Assembly (NCBI RefSeq): GCF_914767665.1
Contig: NC_059508.1
Location: forward strand, 21,612,001 to 21,676,000
From: Harmonia axyridis
Lineage: Eukaryota; Arthropoda; Insecta; Coleoptera; Coccinellidae
Direction of reading: 5' to 3'
Length of the DNA stretch: 64,000 nucleotides
Under the pieces are notes generated by a model that was given only the letters and a program-made list of their open reading frames with translations, did no database searches and was not told the DNA's origin. Both the position numbers and the translations under genes were made by a program. Below, piece by piece: positions 34,248 through 46,900 of the stretch (position 1 is its first letter; each line of letters begins with the position of its first letter).

Positions 34248-37200
34248 GGGAATAAGAACTGTCTCTCATACCAATGTGGTTTCCTTAGACACGTAAGTCA
34301 AGCTTTCGTCCCTGTGTAATAAGATGAAAAGTGTTAGCATGAGAAACATTGAAGGAAATAAGAAACAAATGAAATCAACAACAGAAGTCAGCCGTCCATT
34401 TGTGGTAACAGCAGCAATTGACCTCACCACGTGGGAGATCATAGCTACCTGCGTGACATCCGAGTCCAAGAAAATCAACAATGTGGAATGGCCTACTTGG
34501 ATAATTGTTGATTGAACAAAAAGAGGGGAATAAGAACAGTCCCTTATACCAAAGTGGTTTCCTTAGACACGTGTGTCAAGCTTTCGTCCCTGTGCAATAC
34601 GATGAAAAGTGTTAGAATGAGAAACATCGAAGGAAATAATAAACAAATGAAATCAACAACAGAAGACAGTCGTGCATTTGTGGTTACAGCAGCAATTGAC
34701 CTTACCACGTGGGAGATTATAGCTACCTGCGTGACATCCAAGTCCAAGAAAAACAACAATGTGTAATGGCTTACTTGGATAATTGTTCATCAAACAGAAA
34801 AATGGGAATAAGAACAGTCCCTCATACCAATGTGTTTCCTTAGACACGTGTGTCAAGCTTCCGTCCCTGTGCAATACGATGGAGAGAGTTAGAATGAGAA
34901 ACATTGAAGGAAATAACAAACAAATGGAATCAACAACAGAAGTCAGCCGTCCAATTGTGGTTACAGCAGCAATTGACCTTACCACGTGGGAGATTATAGC
35001 TACCTGCGTGTCATCCGAGTCCAAGAAAATCAACAATGTGGAATGTCTTACTTGGATAATTGTTCATTATACAGAAAGATGGGAGAAAGAACAGTCCCTT
35101 ATACCAATGTGGTTCCCATAGACACGTGTGTCAAGCTTTCGTCCCTGTGCAATACGATGAAAAGTGTTAGAATGAGAAACATTGAAGGAAATAACAAACA
35201 AATGAAATCAACAACAGAATTCAGTCGTGCATTTGTGGTTACAATTGACCTTACCACGTGGGAGATTATAGCTACCTGCGTGACATCCGAGTCCAAGAAA
35301 ACCAACAACGTGAAATGTCATACTTGGATAATTGTTCATTAAACAAATAGAAGGGAATAAGAACAGTCCCTTATACCAATGTGGTTTCCTGAGACACGTG
35401 TGTCAAGCTTTCGTCCCTGTGCAATACGATGGAAAGAGTTAGAATGAGAAACATTGAAGGAAATAACAAACAAATGAAATCAACAACAGAAGTCAGCCGT
35501 CCAATTGTGGTTACAGCAGCAATTGACCTTACCACGTGAGAGATTATAGCTACCTGCGTGTCATCCGAGTCCAAGAAAATCAACAATGTGGAATGGCTTA
35601 CTTGGATAATTGTTCATTATACAGAAAGATGGAAATGAGAACAGTCCCTTATACCAATGTGGTTCCTTAGACACGGGTGTCAAGCTTTCGTCCCTGTGCA
35701 ATACGATGGAAAGAGTTAGAATGAGAAACATTGAAGGAAATAACAAACGAATGAAATCAACAACAGAAGTCAGTCGTGCATTTGTGGTTACAGCAGCAAT
35801 TGACCTTACCACTTGGGAGATTATAGCTACCTGCGTGACATTCGAGTCCAAGAAAAACAACAACGTGAAATGGCATACTTGGATAATTGTTCATTAAACA
35901 AAAAGAAGAGAATAAGAACAGTCCCTTATACCAATGTGGTTTCCTTAGACACGTGTGTCAAGCTTTCGTCCCTGTGCAATACGATGAAAAGTGTTAGAAT
36001 GAGAAACATTGAAGGAAATAACAAACAAATGAAATCAACAACAGAATTCAGTCGTGCATTTGTGGTTACAGCAGCAATTGACCTTACCACGTGGAAGATT
36101 ATAGCTACCTGCGTGACATCCGAGTCCAAGAAAAACAACAATGTGAAATGGTTTACTTGGATAATTGTTCATCAAACAGAAGAAAGGGAATAAGAACAGT
36201 CCCTCATACTAATGTGGTTTCCTTAGTCACGTGTGTCAAGTTTTCGTCCCTGTGCAATACGATGGAAAGAGTTAGAATGAGAAACATTGAAGGAAATAAC
36301 AAACAAATGAAATCAACAACAGAAGTCAGCCGTCAATTTGTGGTTACAGCAGCAATTGACCTTACCACGTGGGAGATTATAGCTACCTGCGTGACATCCG
36401 TGTCCAAGAAAATCAACAATGTGGAATGGCTTTCTTGGATAATTGTTCATCAAACAGAAAAATGGGAATAAGAACAGTCCCTTATACCAATGTGGTTTCC
36501 TTAGACACGTGTGTCAAGCTTCCGTCCCTGTGCAATACGATGGAAAGAGTTAGAATGAGAAACATCGAAGGAAATAACAAACAAATGAAATCAACAACAG
36601 AAGACAGTCGTGCATTTGTGGTTACAGCAGCAATTGACCTTACCACGTGGGAGATTATAGCTACCTGCGTGACATCCAAGTCCAAGAAAATCAACAATGT
36701 GGAATGGCTTTCTTGGATAATTGTTCATTATACAGAAAGATGGGAATAAGAACAGTCCCTTATACCAATGTGGTTCCCATAGACACGTGTGTCAAGCTTT
36801 CGTCCCTGTGCAATACGATGAAAAGTGTTAGAATGAGAAACATTGAAGGAAATGACAAACAAATGAAATCATTAACAGAATTCAGTCGTGCATTTGTGGT
36901 TACAGCAGCAATTGACCTTACCACGTGGGAGATTAAAGCTACCTGCGTGACATCCGAGTCCAAGAAAAACAACAATGTGAAATGCTTTACTTGGATAATT
37001 GTTCATCAAACAGAAAAAAGGGAATAAGAACAGTCCCTCATACTAATGTAGTTTCCTTAGACACGTGTGTCAAGTTTTCGTCCCTGTGCAATACGATGGA
37101 AAGCGTTAGAATGAGAAACATTGAAGGAAATAACAAACAAATGAAATCAACAACAGAAGTCAGCCGTCAATTTGTGGTTACAGCAGCAATTGACCTCACC

Positions 37201-37297
37201 ACGTGGAAGATTATAGCTACCTGCGTGACATCCGAGTCCAAGAAAATCAACAATGTGGAATGGCTTTCTTGGATAATTGTTCATCAAAAAGAAAAAA
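34248..37297 (+). repeat. Higher-order repeat unit R1, 11 monomers
   Basis: A 3050-bp unit, nearly identical to R2 over nine monomers at a constant shift of 3050 bp. Shared private variants are GTGTTAGCATGAG in the first monomer (34335 and 37385), CAATGTGTTTCC (1 bp lost) in the third, TTACAATTGACC in the fourth, and TTAGTCACGTG in the eighth. Its last two monomers (36742-37297) are missing from R2. Confidence 0.9.
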
Positions 37298-39791
37298 GGG
37301 AATAAGAACTGTCTCTCATACCAATGTGGTTTCCTTAGACACGTAAGTCAAGCTTTCGTCCCTGTGTAATAAGATGAAAAGTGTTAGCATGAGAAACATT
37401 GAAGGAAATAAGAAACAAATGAAATCAACAACAGAAGTCAGCCGTCCATTTGTGGTAACAGCAGCAATTGACCTCACCACGTGGGAGATCATAGCTACCT
37501 GCGTGACATCCGAGTCCAAGAAAATCAACAATGTGGAATGGCCTACTTGGATAATTGTTGATTGAACAAAAAGAGGGGAATAAGAACAGTCCCTTATACC
37601 AAAGTGGTTTCCTTAGACACGTGTGTCAAGCTTTCGTCCCTGTGCAATACGATGAAAAGTGTTAGAATGAGAAACATCGAAGGAAATAATAAACAAATGA
37701 AATCAACAACAGAAGACAGTCGTGCATTTGTGGTTACAGCAGCAATTGACCTTACCACGTGGGAGATTATAGCTACCTGCGTGACATCCAAGTCCAAGAA
37801 AAACAACAATGTGTAATGGCTTACTTGGATAATTGTTCATCAAACAGAAAAATGGGAATAAGAACAGTCCCTCATACCAATGTGTTTCCTTAGACACGTG
37901 TGTCAAGCTTCCGTCCCTGTGCAATACGATGGAGAGAGTTAGAATGAGAAACATTGAAGGAAATAACAAACAAATGGAATCAACAACAGAAGTCAGCCGT
38001 CCAATTGTGGTTACAGCAGCAATTGACCTTACCACGTGGGAGATTATAGCTACCTGCGTGTCATCCGAGTCCAAGAAAATCAACAATGTGGAATGTCTTA
38101 CTTGGATAATTGTTCATTATACAGAAAGATGGGAGAAAGAACAGTCCCTTATACCAATGTGGTTCCCATAGACACGTGTGTCAAGCTTTCGTCCCTGTGC
38201 AATACGATGAAAAGTGTTAGAATGAGAAACATTGAAGGAAATAACAAACAAATGAAATCAACAACAGAATTCAGTCGTGCATTTGTGGTTACAATTGACC
38301 TTACCACGTGGGAGATTATAGCTACCTGCGTGACATCCGAGTCCAAGAAAACCAACAACGTGAAATGTCATACTTGGATAATTGTTCATTAAACAAATAG
38401 AAGGGAATAAGAACAGTCCCTTATACCAATGTGGTTTCCTGAGACACGTGTGTCAAGCTTTCGTCCCTGTGCAATACGATGGAAAGAGTTAGAATGAGAA
38501 ACATTGAAGGAAATAACAAACAAATGAAATCAACAACAGAAGTCAGCCGTCCAATTGTGGTTACAGCAGCAATTGACCTTACCACGTGAGAGATTATAGC
38601 TACCTGCGTGTCATCCGAGTCCAAGAAAATCAACAATGTGGAATGGCTTACTTGGATAATTGTTCATTATACAGAAAGATGGAAATGAGAACAGTCCCTT
38701 ATACCAATGTGGTTCCTTAGACACGGGTGTCAAGCTTTCGTCCCTGTGCAATACGATGGAAAGAGTTAGAATGAGAAACATTGAAGGAAATAACAAACGA
38801 ATGAAATCAACAACAGAAGTCAGTCGTGCATTTGTGGTTACAGCAGCAATTGACCTTACCACTTGGGAGATTATAGCTACCTGCGTGACATTCGAGTCCA
38901 AGAAAAACAACAACGTGAAATGGCATACATGGATAATTGTTCATTAAACAAAAAGAAGAGAATAAGAACAGTCCCTTATACCAATGTGGTTTCCTTAGAC
39001 ACGTGTGTCAAGCTTTCGTCCCTGTGCAATACAATGAAAAGTGTTAGAATGAGCAACATTGAAGGAAATAACAAACAAATGAAATCAACAACAGAATTCA
39101 GTCGTGCATTTGTGGTTACAGCAGCAATTGACCTTACCACGTGGAAGATTATAGCTACCTGCGTGACATCCGAGTCCAAGAAAAACAACAATGTGAAATG
39201 GTTTACTTGGATAATTGTTCATCAAACAGAAGAAAGGGAATAAGAACAGTCCCTCATACTAATGTGGTTTCCTTAGTCACGTGTGTCAAGTTTTCGTCCC
39301 TGTGCAATACGATGGAAAGAGTTAGAATGAGAAACATTGAAGGAAATAACAAACAAATGAAATCAACAACAGAAGTCAGCCGTCAATTTGTGGTTACAGC
39401 AGCAATTGACCTTACCACGTGGGAGATTATAGCTACCTGCGTGACATCCGTGTCCAAGAAAATCAACAATGTGGAATGGCTTTCTTGGATAATTGTTCAT
39501 CAAACAGAAAAATGGGAATAAGAACAGTCCCTTATACCAATGTGGTTTCCTTAGACACGTGTGTCAAGCTTCCGTCCCTGTGCAATACGATGGAAAGAGT
39601 TAGAATGAGAAACATCGAAGGAAATAACAAACAAATGAAATCAACAACAGAAGACAGTCGTGCATTTGTGGTTACAGCAGCAATTGACCTTACCACGTGG
39701 GAGATTATAGCTACCTGCGTGACATCCAAGTCCAAGAAAATCAACAATGTGGAATGGCTTTCTTGGATAATTGTTCATCAAAAAGAAAAAA
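37298..39791 (+). repeat. Higher-order repeat unit R2, 9 monomers
   Basis: A 2494-bp unit matching R1 monomers 1-9 in order. Very few differences from R1 are visible (for example GCATACATGG at 38932 and GAGCAACATT at 39052), so the duplication is recent. Confidence 0.9.
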
Positions 39792-42007
39792 GGGAATAAG
39801 AACTGTCTCTCATACCAATGTGGTTTCCTTAGACACGTAAGTCAAGCTTTCGTCCCTGTGTAATAAGATGAAAAGTGTTAGAATGAGAAACATTGAAGGA
39901 AATAAGAAACAAATGAAATCAACAACAGAAGTCAGCCGTCCATTTGTGGTAACAGCAGCAATTGACCTCACCACGTGGGAGATCATAGCTACCTGCGTGA
40001 CATCCGAGTCCAAGAAAATCAACAATGTGGAATGGCCTACTTGGATAATTGTTGATTGAACAAAAAGAGGGGAATAAGAACAGTCCCTTATACCAAAGTG
40101 GTTTCCTTAGACACGTGTGTCAAGCTTTCGTCCCTGTGCAATACGATGAAAAGTGTTAGAATGAGAAACATCGAAGGAAATAATAAACAAATGAAATCAA
40201 CAACAGAAGACAGTCGTGCATTTGTGGTTACAGCAGCAATTGACCTTACCACGTGGGAGATTATAGCTACCTGCGTGACATCCAAGTCCAAGAAAAACAA
40301 CAATGTGTAATGGCTTACTTGGATAATTGTTCATCAAACAGAAAAATGGGAATAAGAACAGTCCCTCATACCAATGTGTTTCCTTAGACACGTGTGTCAA
40401 GCTTCCGTCCCTGTGCAATACGATGGAGAGAGTTAGAATGAGAAACATTGAAGGAAATAACAAACAAATGGAATCAACAACAGAAGTCAGCCGTCCAATT
40501 GTGGTTACAGCAGCAATTGACCTTACCACGTGGGAGATTATAGCTACCTGCGTGTCATCCGAGTCCAAGAAAATCAACAATGTGGAATGTCTTACTTGGA
40601 TAATTGTTCATTATACAGAAAGATGGGAGAAAGAACAGTCCCTTATACCAATGTGGTTCCCATAGACACGTGTGTCAAGCTTTCGTCCCTGTGCAATACG
40701 ATGAAAAGTGTTAGAATGAGAAACATTGAAGGAAATAACAAACAAATGAAATCAACAACAGAATTCAGTCGTGCATTTGTGGTTACAATTGACCTTACCA
40801 CGTGGGAGATTATAGCTACCTGCGTGACATCCGAGTCCAAGAAAACCAACAACGTGAAATGGCATACTTGGATAATTGTTCATTAAACAAATAGAAGGGA
40901 ATAAGAACAGTCCCTTATACCAATGTGGTTTCCTGAGACACGTGTGTCAAGCTTTCGTCCCTGTGCAATACGATGGAAAGAGTTAGAATGAGAAACATTG
41001 AAGGAAATAACAAACAAATGAAATCAACAACAGAAGTCAGCCGTCCAATTGTGGTTACAGCAGCAATTGACCTTACCACGTGAGAGATTATAGCTACCTG
41101 CGTGTCATCCGAGTCCAAGAAAATCAACAATGTGGAATGGCTTACTTGGATAATTGTTCATTATACAGAAAGATGGAAATGAGAACAGTCCCTTATACCA
41201 ATGTGGTTCCTTAGACACGGGTGTCAAGCTTTCGTCCCTGTGCAATACGATGGAAAGAGTTAGAATGAGAAACATTGAAGGAAATAACAAACGAATGAAA
41301 TCAACAACAGAAGTCAGTCGTGCATTTGTGGTTACAGCAGCAATTGACCTTACCACTTGGGAGATTATAGCTACCTGCGTGACATTCGAGTCCAAGAAAA
41401 ACAACAACGTGAAATGGCATACTTGGATAATTGTTCATTAAACAAAAAGAAGAGAATAAGAACAGTCCCTTATACCAATGTGGTTTCCTTAGACACGTGT
41501 GTCAAGCTTTCGTCCCTGTGCAATACGATGAAAAGTGTTAGAATGAGAAACATTGAAGGAAATAACAAACAAATGAAATCAACAACAGAATTCAGTCGTG
41601 CATTTGTGGTTACAGCAGCAATTGACCTTACCACGTGGAAGATTATAGCTACCTGCGTGACATCCGAGTCCAAGAAAAACAACAATGTGAAATGGTTTAC
41701 TTGGATAATTGTTCATCAAACAGAAGAAAGGGAATAAGAACAGTCCCTCATACTAATGTGGTTTCCTTAGTCACGTGTGTCAAGTTTTCGTCCCTGTGCA
41801 ATACGATGGAAAGAGTTAGAATGAGAAACATTGAAGGAAATAACAAACAAATGAAATCAACAACAGAAGTCAGCCGTCAATTTGTGGTTACAGCAGCAAT
41901 TGACCTTACCACGTGGGAGATTATAGCTACCTGCGTGACATCCGTGTCCAAGAAAATCAACAATGTGGAATGGCTTTCTTGGATAATTGTTCATCAAAAA
42001 GAAAAAA
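39792..42007 (+). repeat. Higher-order repeat unit R3, 8 monomers
   Basis: A 2216-bp unit matching R2 monomers 1-8 and lacking the ninth (39514-39791). The first monomer reads GTTAGAATGAG where R1 and R2 share GTTAGCATGAG, which suggests R1 and R2 are closest to each other. Confidence 0.9.
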
Positions 42008-43947
42008 GGGAATAAGAACTGTCTCTCATACCAATGTGGTTTCCTTAGACACGTAAGTCAAGCTTTCGTCCCTGTGTAATAAGATGAAAAGTGTTAGAAT
42101 GAGAATCATTGAAGGAAATAACAAACCAATGAAATCAACAACAGAAGTCAGCCGTCCATTTGTGGTTACAGCAGCAATTGACCTCACCACGTGGGAGATC
42201 ATAGCTACCTGCGTGACATGCGAGTCCAAGAAAATCAACAATGTGGAATGGCCTACTTGGATAATTGTTGATTGAACAAAAAGAGGGGAATAAGAACAGT
42301 CCCTTATACCAAAGTGGTTTCCTTAGACACGTGTGTCAAGCTTTCGTCCCTGTGCAATACGATGAAAAGTGTTAGAATGAGAAACATCGAAGGAAATAAT
42401 AAACAAATGAAATCAACAACAGAAGACAGTCGTGCATTTGTGGTTACAGCAGCAATTGACCTTACCACGTGGGAGATTATAGCTACCTGCGTGACATCCA
42501 AGTCCAAGAAAAACAACAATGTGTAATGGCTTTTTTGGATAATTGTTCATCAAACAGAAAAATGGGAATAAGAACAGTCCCTCATACCAATGTGGTTTCC
42601 TTAGACACGTGTGTCAAGCTTCCGTCCCCGTGCAATACGATGGAGAGAGTTAGAATGAGAAACATTGAAGGAAATAACAAACAAATGAAATCAACAACAG
42701 AAGTCAGCCGTCCAATTGTGGTTACAGCAGCAATTGACCTTACCACGTGGGAGATTATAGCTACCTGCGTGTCATCCGAGTCCAAGAAAATCAACAATTT
42801 GGAATGGCTTACTTGGATAATTGTTCATTATACAGAAAGATGGGAAAAAGAACAGTCCCTTATACCAATGTGGTTCCCATAGACACGTGTGTCAAGCTTT
42901 CGTCCCTGTGCAATACGATGAAAAGTGTTAGAATGAGAAACATTGAAGGAAATAAGAAACAAATGAAATCAACAACAGAATTCAGTCGTGCATTTGTGGT
43001 TACAATTGACCTTACCACGTGGGAGATTATAGCTACCTGCGTGACATCCGAGTCCAAGAAAACCAACAACGTGAAATGGCATACTTGGATAATTGTTCAT
43101 TAAACAAAAAGAAGGGAATAAGAACAGTCCCTTATACCAATGTGGTTTCCTGAGACACGTGTGTCAAGCTTTCGTCCCTGTGCAATACGATGGAAAGAGT
43201 TAGAATGAGAAACATTGAAGGAAATAACAAACAAATGAAATCAACAACAGAAGTCAGCCGTCCAATTGTGGTTACAGCAGCAATTGACCTTACCACTTGG
43301 GAGATTATAGCTACCTGCGTGACATTCGAGTCCAAGAAAAACAACAACGTGAAATGGCATACTTGGATAATTGTTCATTAAACAAAAAGAAGAGAATAAG
43401 AACAGTCCCTTATACCAATGTGGTTTCCTTAGACACGTGTGTCAAGCTTTCGTCCCTGTGCAATACAATGAAAAGTGTTAGAATGAGAAACATTGAAGGA
43501 AATAACAAACAAATGAAATCAACAACAGAATTCAGTCGTGCATTTGTGGTTACAGCAGCAATTGACCTTACCACGTGGGAGATTATAGCTACCTGCGTGA
43601 CATCCGAGTCCAAGAAAAACAACAATGTGAAATGGTTTACTTGGATAATTGTTCATCAAACAGAAGAAAGGGAATAAGAACAGTCCCTCATACTAATGTG
43701 GTTTCCTTAGTCACGTGTGTCAAGTTTCCGTCCCTGTGCAATACGATGGAAAGAGTTAGAATGAGAAACATTGAAGGAAATAACAAACAAATGAAATCAA
43801 CAACAGAAGTCAGCCGTCAATTTGTGGTTACAGCAGCAATTGACCTTACCACGTGGGAGATTATAGCTACCTGCGTGACATCCGTGTCCAAGAAAATCAA
43901 CAATGTGGAATGGCTCTCTTGGATAATTGTTCATCAAAAAGAAAAAA
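42008..43947 (+). repeat. Higher-order repeat unit R4, 7 monomers
   Basis: A 1940-bp unit matching R3 except that monomers 5 and 6 are replaced by one hybrid monomer (43114-43391). The following units headed by CGTAAG monomers (43948, 45338, 47286) are 5, 7 and 5 monomers long and less similar. Confidence 0.88.
43114..43391 (+). repeat. Hybrid monomer from unequal crossover
   Basis: The left half carries the marks of R-unit monomer 5 (GTTTCCTGAGACACG, CAGCCGTCCAATTG) and the right half those of monomer 6 (CCACTTGGGAG, GACATTCGAG, AACAACAACGTG). The switch lies in the identical stretch 43268-43296. R3 has both parents intact at 40897-41174 and 41175-41451. This is a direct footprint of an in-register crossover that removed exactly one monomer. 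Confidence 0.9.
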
Positions 43948-46900
43948 GGGAATAAGAACTGTCTCTCATACCAATGTGGTTTCCTTAGACACGTAAGTCA
44001 AGCTTTCGTCCCTGTGTAATAAGATGAAAAGTGTTAGAATGAGAAACATTGAAGGAAATAACAAACCAATGAAATCAACAACAGAAGTCAGCCGTCCATT
44101 TGTGGTTACAGCAGCAATTGACCTCACCACGTGGGAGATCATAGCTACCTGCGTGACATGCGAGTCCAAGAAAATCAACAATGTGGAATGGCCTACTTGG
44201 ATAATTGTTGATTGAACAAAAAGAAGGGAATAAAAACAGTCGCTTATACCAATGTGGTTTCCTTAGACACGTGTGTCAAGCTTTCGTCCCTGTGCAATAC
44301 GATGAAAAGTGTTAGAATGAGAAACATCGAAGGAAATAACAAACAAATGAAATCAACAACAGAAGACAGTCGTGCATTTGTGGTTACAGCAGCAATTTAC
44401 CTTACCACGTGGGAGATTATAGCTACCTGCGTGACATCCAAGTCCAAGAAAAACAACAATGTGTAATGGCTTACTTGGATAATTGTTCATCAAAAAGAAA
44501 AATGGGAATAAGAACAGTCCCTTATACCAATGTGGTTTCCTTAGACACGTGTGTCAAGCTTCCGTCCCTGTGCAATACGATGGAAAGAGTTAGAATGAGA
44601 AACATTGAAGGAAATAACAAACAAATGAAATCAACAACAGAAGTCAGCCGTCCAATTGTGGTTACAGCAGTAATTGACCTTACCACGTGGGAGATTATAG
44701 CTACCTGCGTGTCATCCGAGTCCATGAAAATCAACAATGGGGAATGGCTTACTTGGACAATTGTTCATTATACAGAAAGATGGGAATGAGAACAGTCCCT
44801 TATACCAATGTGGTTCCCATAGACACGTGTGTCAAGCTTTCGTCCCTGTGCAATACGATGAAAAGTGTTAAAATGAGAAACATTGAAGGAAATAACAAAC
44901 AAATGAAATCAACAACAGAATTCAGTCGTGCATTTGTGGTAACAGCAGCAATTGTCCTTACCACGTGGGAGATTATAGCTACCTGCGTGACATCCGAGTC
45001 CAAGAAAAACAACAATGTGAAATGGTTTACTTGGATAATTGTTCATCAAACAGAAAAAAGGGAATAAGAACAGTCCCTCATACTGATGTAGTTTCCTTGG
45101 ACACGTGTGTCAAGTTTTCGTCCCTGTGCAATACGATGGAAAGTGTTAGAATGAGAAACATTGAAGGAAATAACAAACAAATGAAATCAACAACAGAAGT
45201 CAGCCGTCAATTTGTGGTAACAGCAGCAATTGACCTCACCACGTGGGAGATTATAGCTACCTGCGTTACATCCGAGTCCAAGAAAATCAACAATGTGGAA
45301 TGTCTTTCTTGGATAATTGTTCATCAAAAAGAAAAGAGGGAATAAGAACTGTCTCTCATACCAATGTGGTTTCCTTAGAGACGTAAGTCAAGCTTTCGTC
45401 CCTGTGCGATAAGATGAAAAGTGTTGGAATGAGAAACATTGAAGGAAATAACGAACAAATGAAATCAACAACAGAAGTCAGCCGTCCATTTGTGGTTACA
45501 GCAGCAATTGACCTCACCACGTGGGAGATCATAGCTACCTGCGTGACATCCGAGTCCAAGAAAATCAACAATGTGGAATGGCCTACTTGGATAATTGTTG
45601 ATTGAACAAAAAGAAGGGAATAAGAACAGTCCCTTATACCAATGTGGTTTCCTTAGACACGTGTATCAAGCTTTCGTTCCTGTGCAATACGATGGAAAGA
45701 GTTAGAATGAGAAACATTGAAGGAAATAACAAACAAATGAAATCAACAACAGAAGTCAGCCGTCCAATTGTGGTTACAGCAGCAATTGACCTTACCACGT
45801 GGGAGATTATAGCTACCTGCGTGACATCCAAGTCCAAAAAAAACAACAATGTGTAATGGCTTACTTGGATAATTGTTCATCAAACAGAAAAATGGGAATA
45901 AGAACAGTCCCTCATACCAATGTGGTTTCCTTAGACACGGGTGTCAAGCTTTCGTCCCTGTGCAATACGATGAAAAGAGTTAGAATGAGAAACATTGAAG
46001 GAAATAACGAACAAATGAAATCAATAACAGAAGTCAGCCGTCCATTTGTGGTTACAGCAGCAATTGACCTTACCACGTGGGAGATTATAGCTACCTGCAT
46101 GACATCCGAGTCCAAGAAAATCAAGAACGTGAAATGGCATACTTGGATAATTGTTCATTAAAAAAAAAAGGGGAATAAGAACAGTCCCTTATACCAAAGT
46201 GGTTTCCTTAGACACGTGTGTTAAGCTTTCGTCCCTGCGCAATACGATGGAAAGAGTTAGAATGAGAAACATTGAAGGAAATAACAAACAAATGAAATCA
46301 ACAACAGAAGTCAGCCGTCCATTTGTGGTTACAGCAGCAATTGACCTTACCACGTGGGAGATTATAGCTACCTGCGTGTCATCCGAGTCCAAGAAAAACA
46401 ACAATGTGTAATTGCATACTTGGATAATTGTTCATTAAACAAAAAAAAAAAGGGAATAAGAACAGTCCCTCATACCAATGTGGTTTCCTTAGACACGTGT
46501 GTCAAGCTTCCGTCCCTGTGCAATACGATGGAAAGAGTTAGAATGAGAAACATTGAAGGAAATAACAAACAAATGAAATCAACAACAGAAGTCAGCCGTC
46601 CAATTGTGGTTGCAGCAGCAATTGACCTTACCACGTGTGAGATTATAGCTACCTGCGTGTCATCCGAGTCCAAGAAAATCAACAATGTGGAATGGCTTAC
46701 TTGGATAATTGTTCATTATACAGAAAGATGGGAACAAGAACAGTCCCTTATACCAATGTGGTTCCCATAGACACGTGTGTCAAGCTTTCGTCCCTGTGCA
46801 ATACGATGAAAAGTGTTAGAATGTGAAACATTGAAGGAAATGACAAACAAATGAAATCAACAACAGAATTCAGTCGTGCATTTGTGGTTACAGCAGCAAT

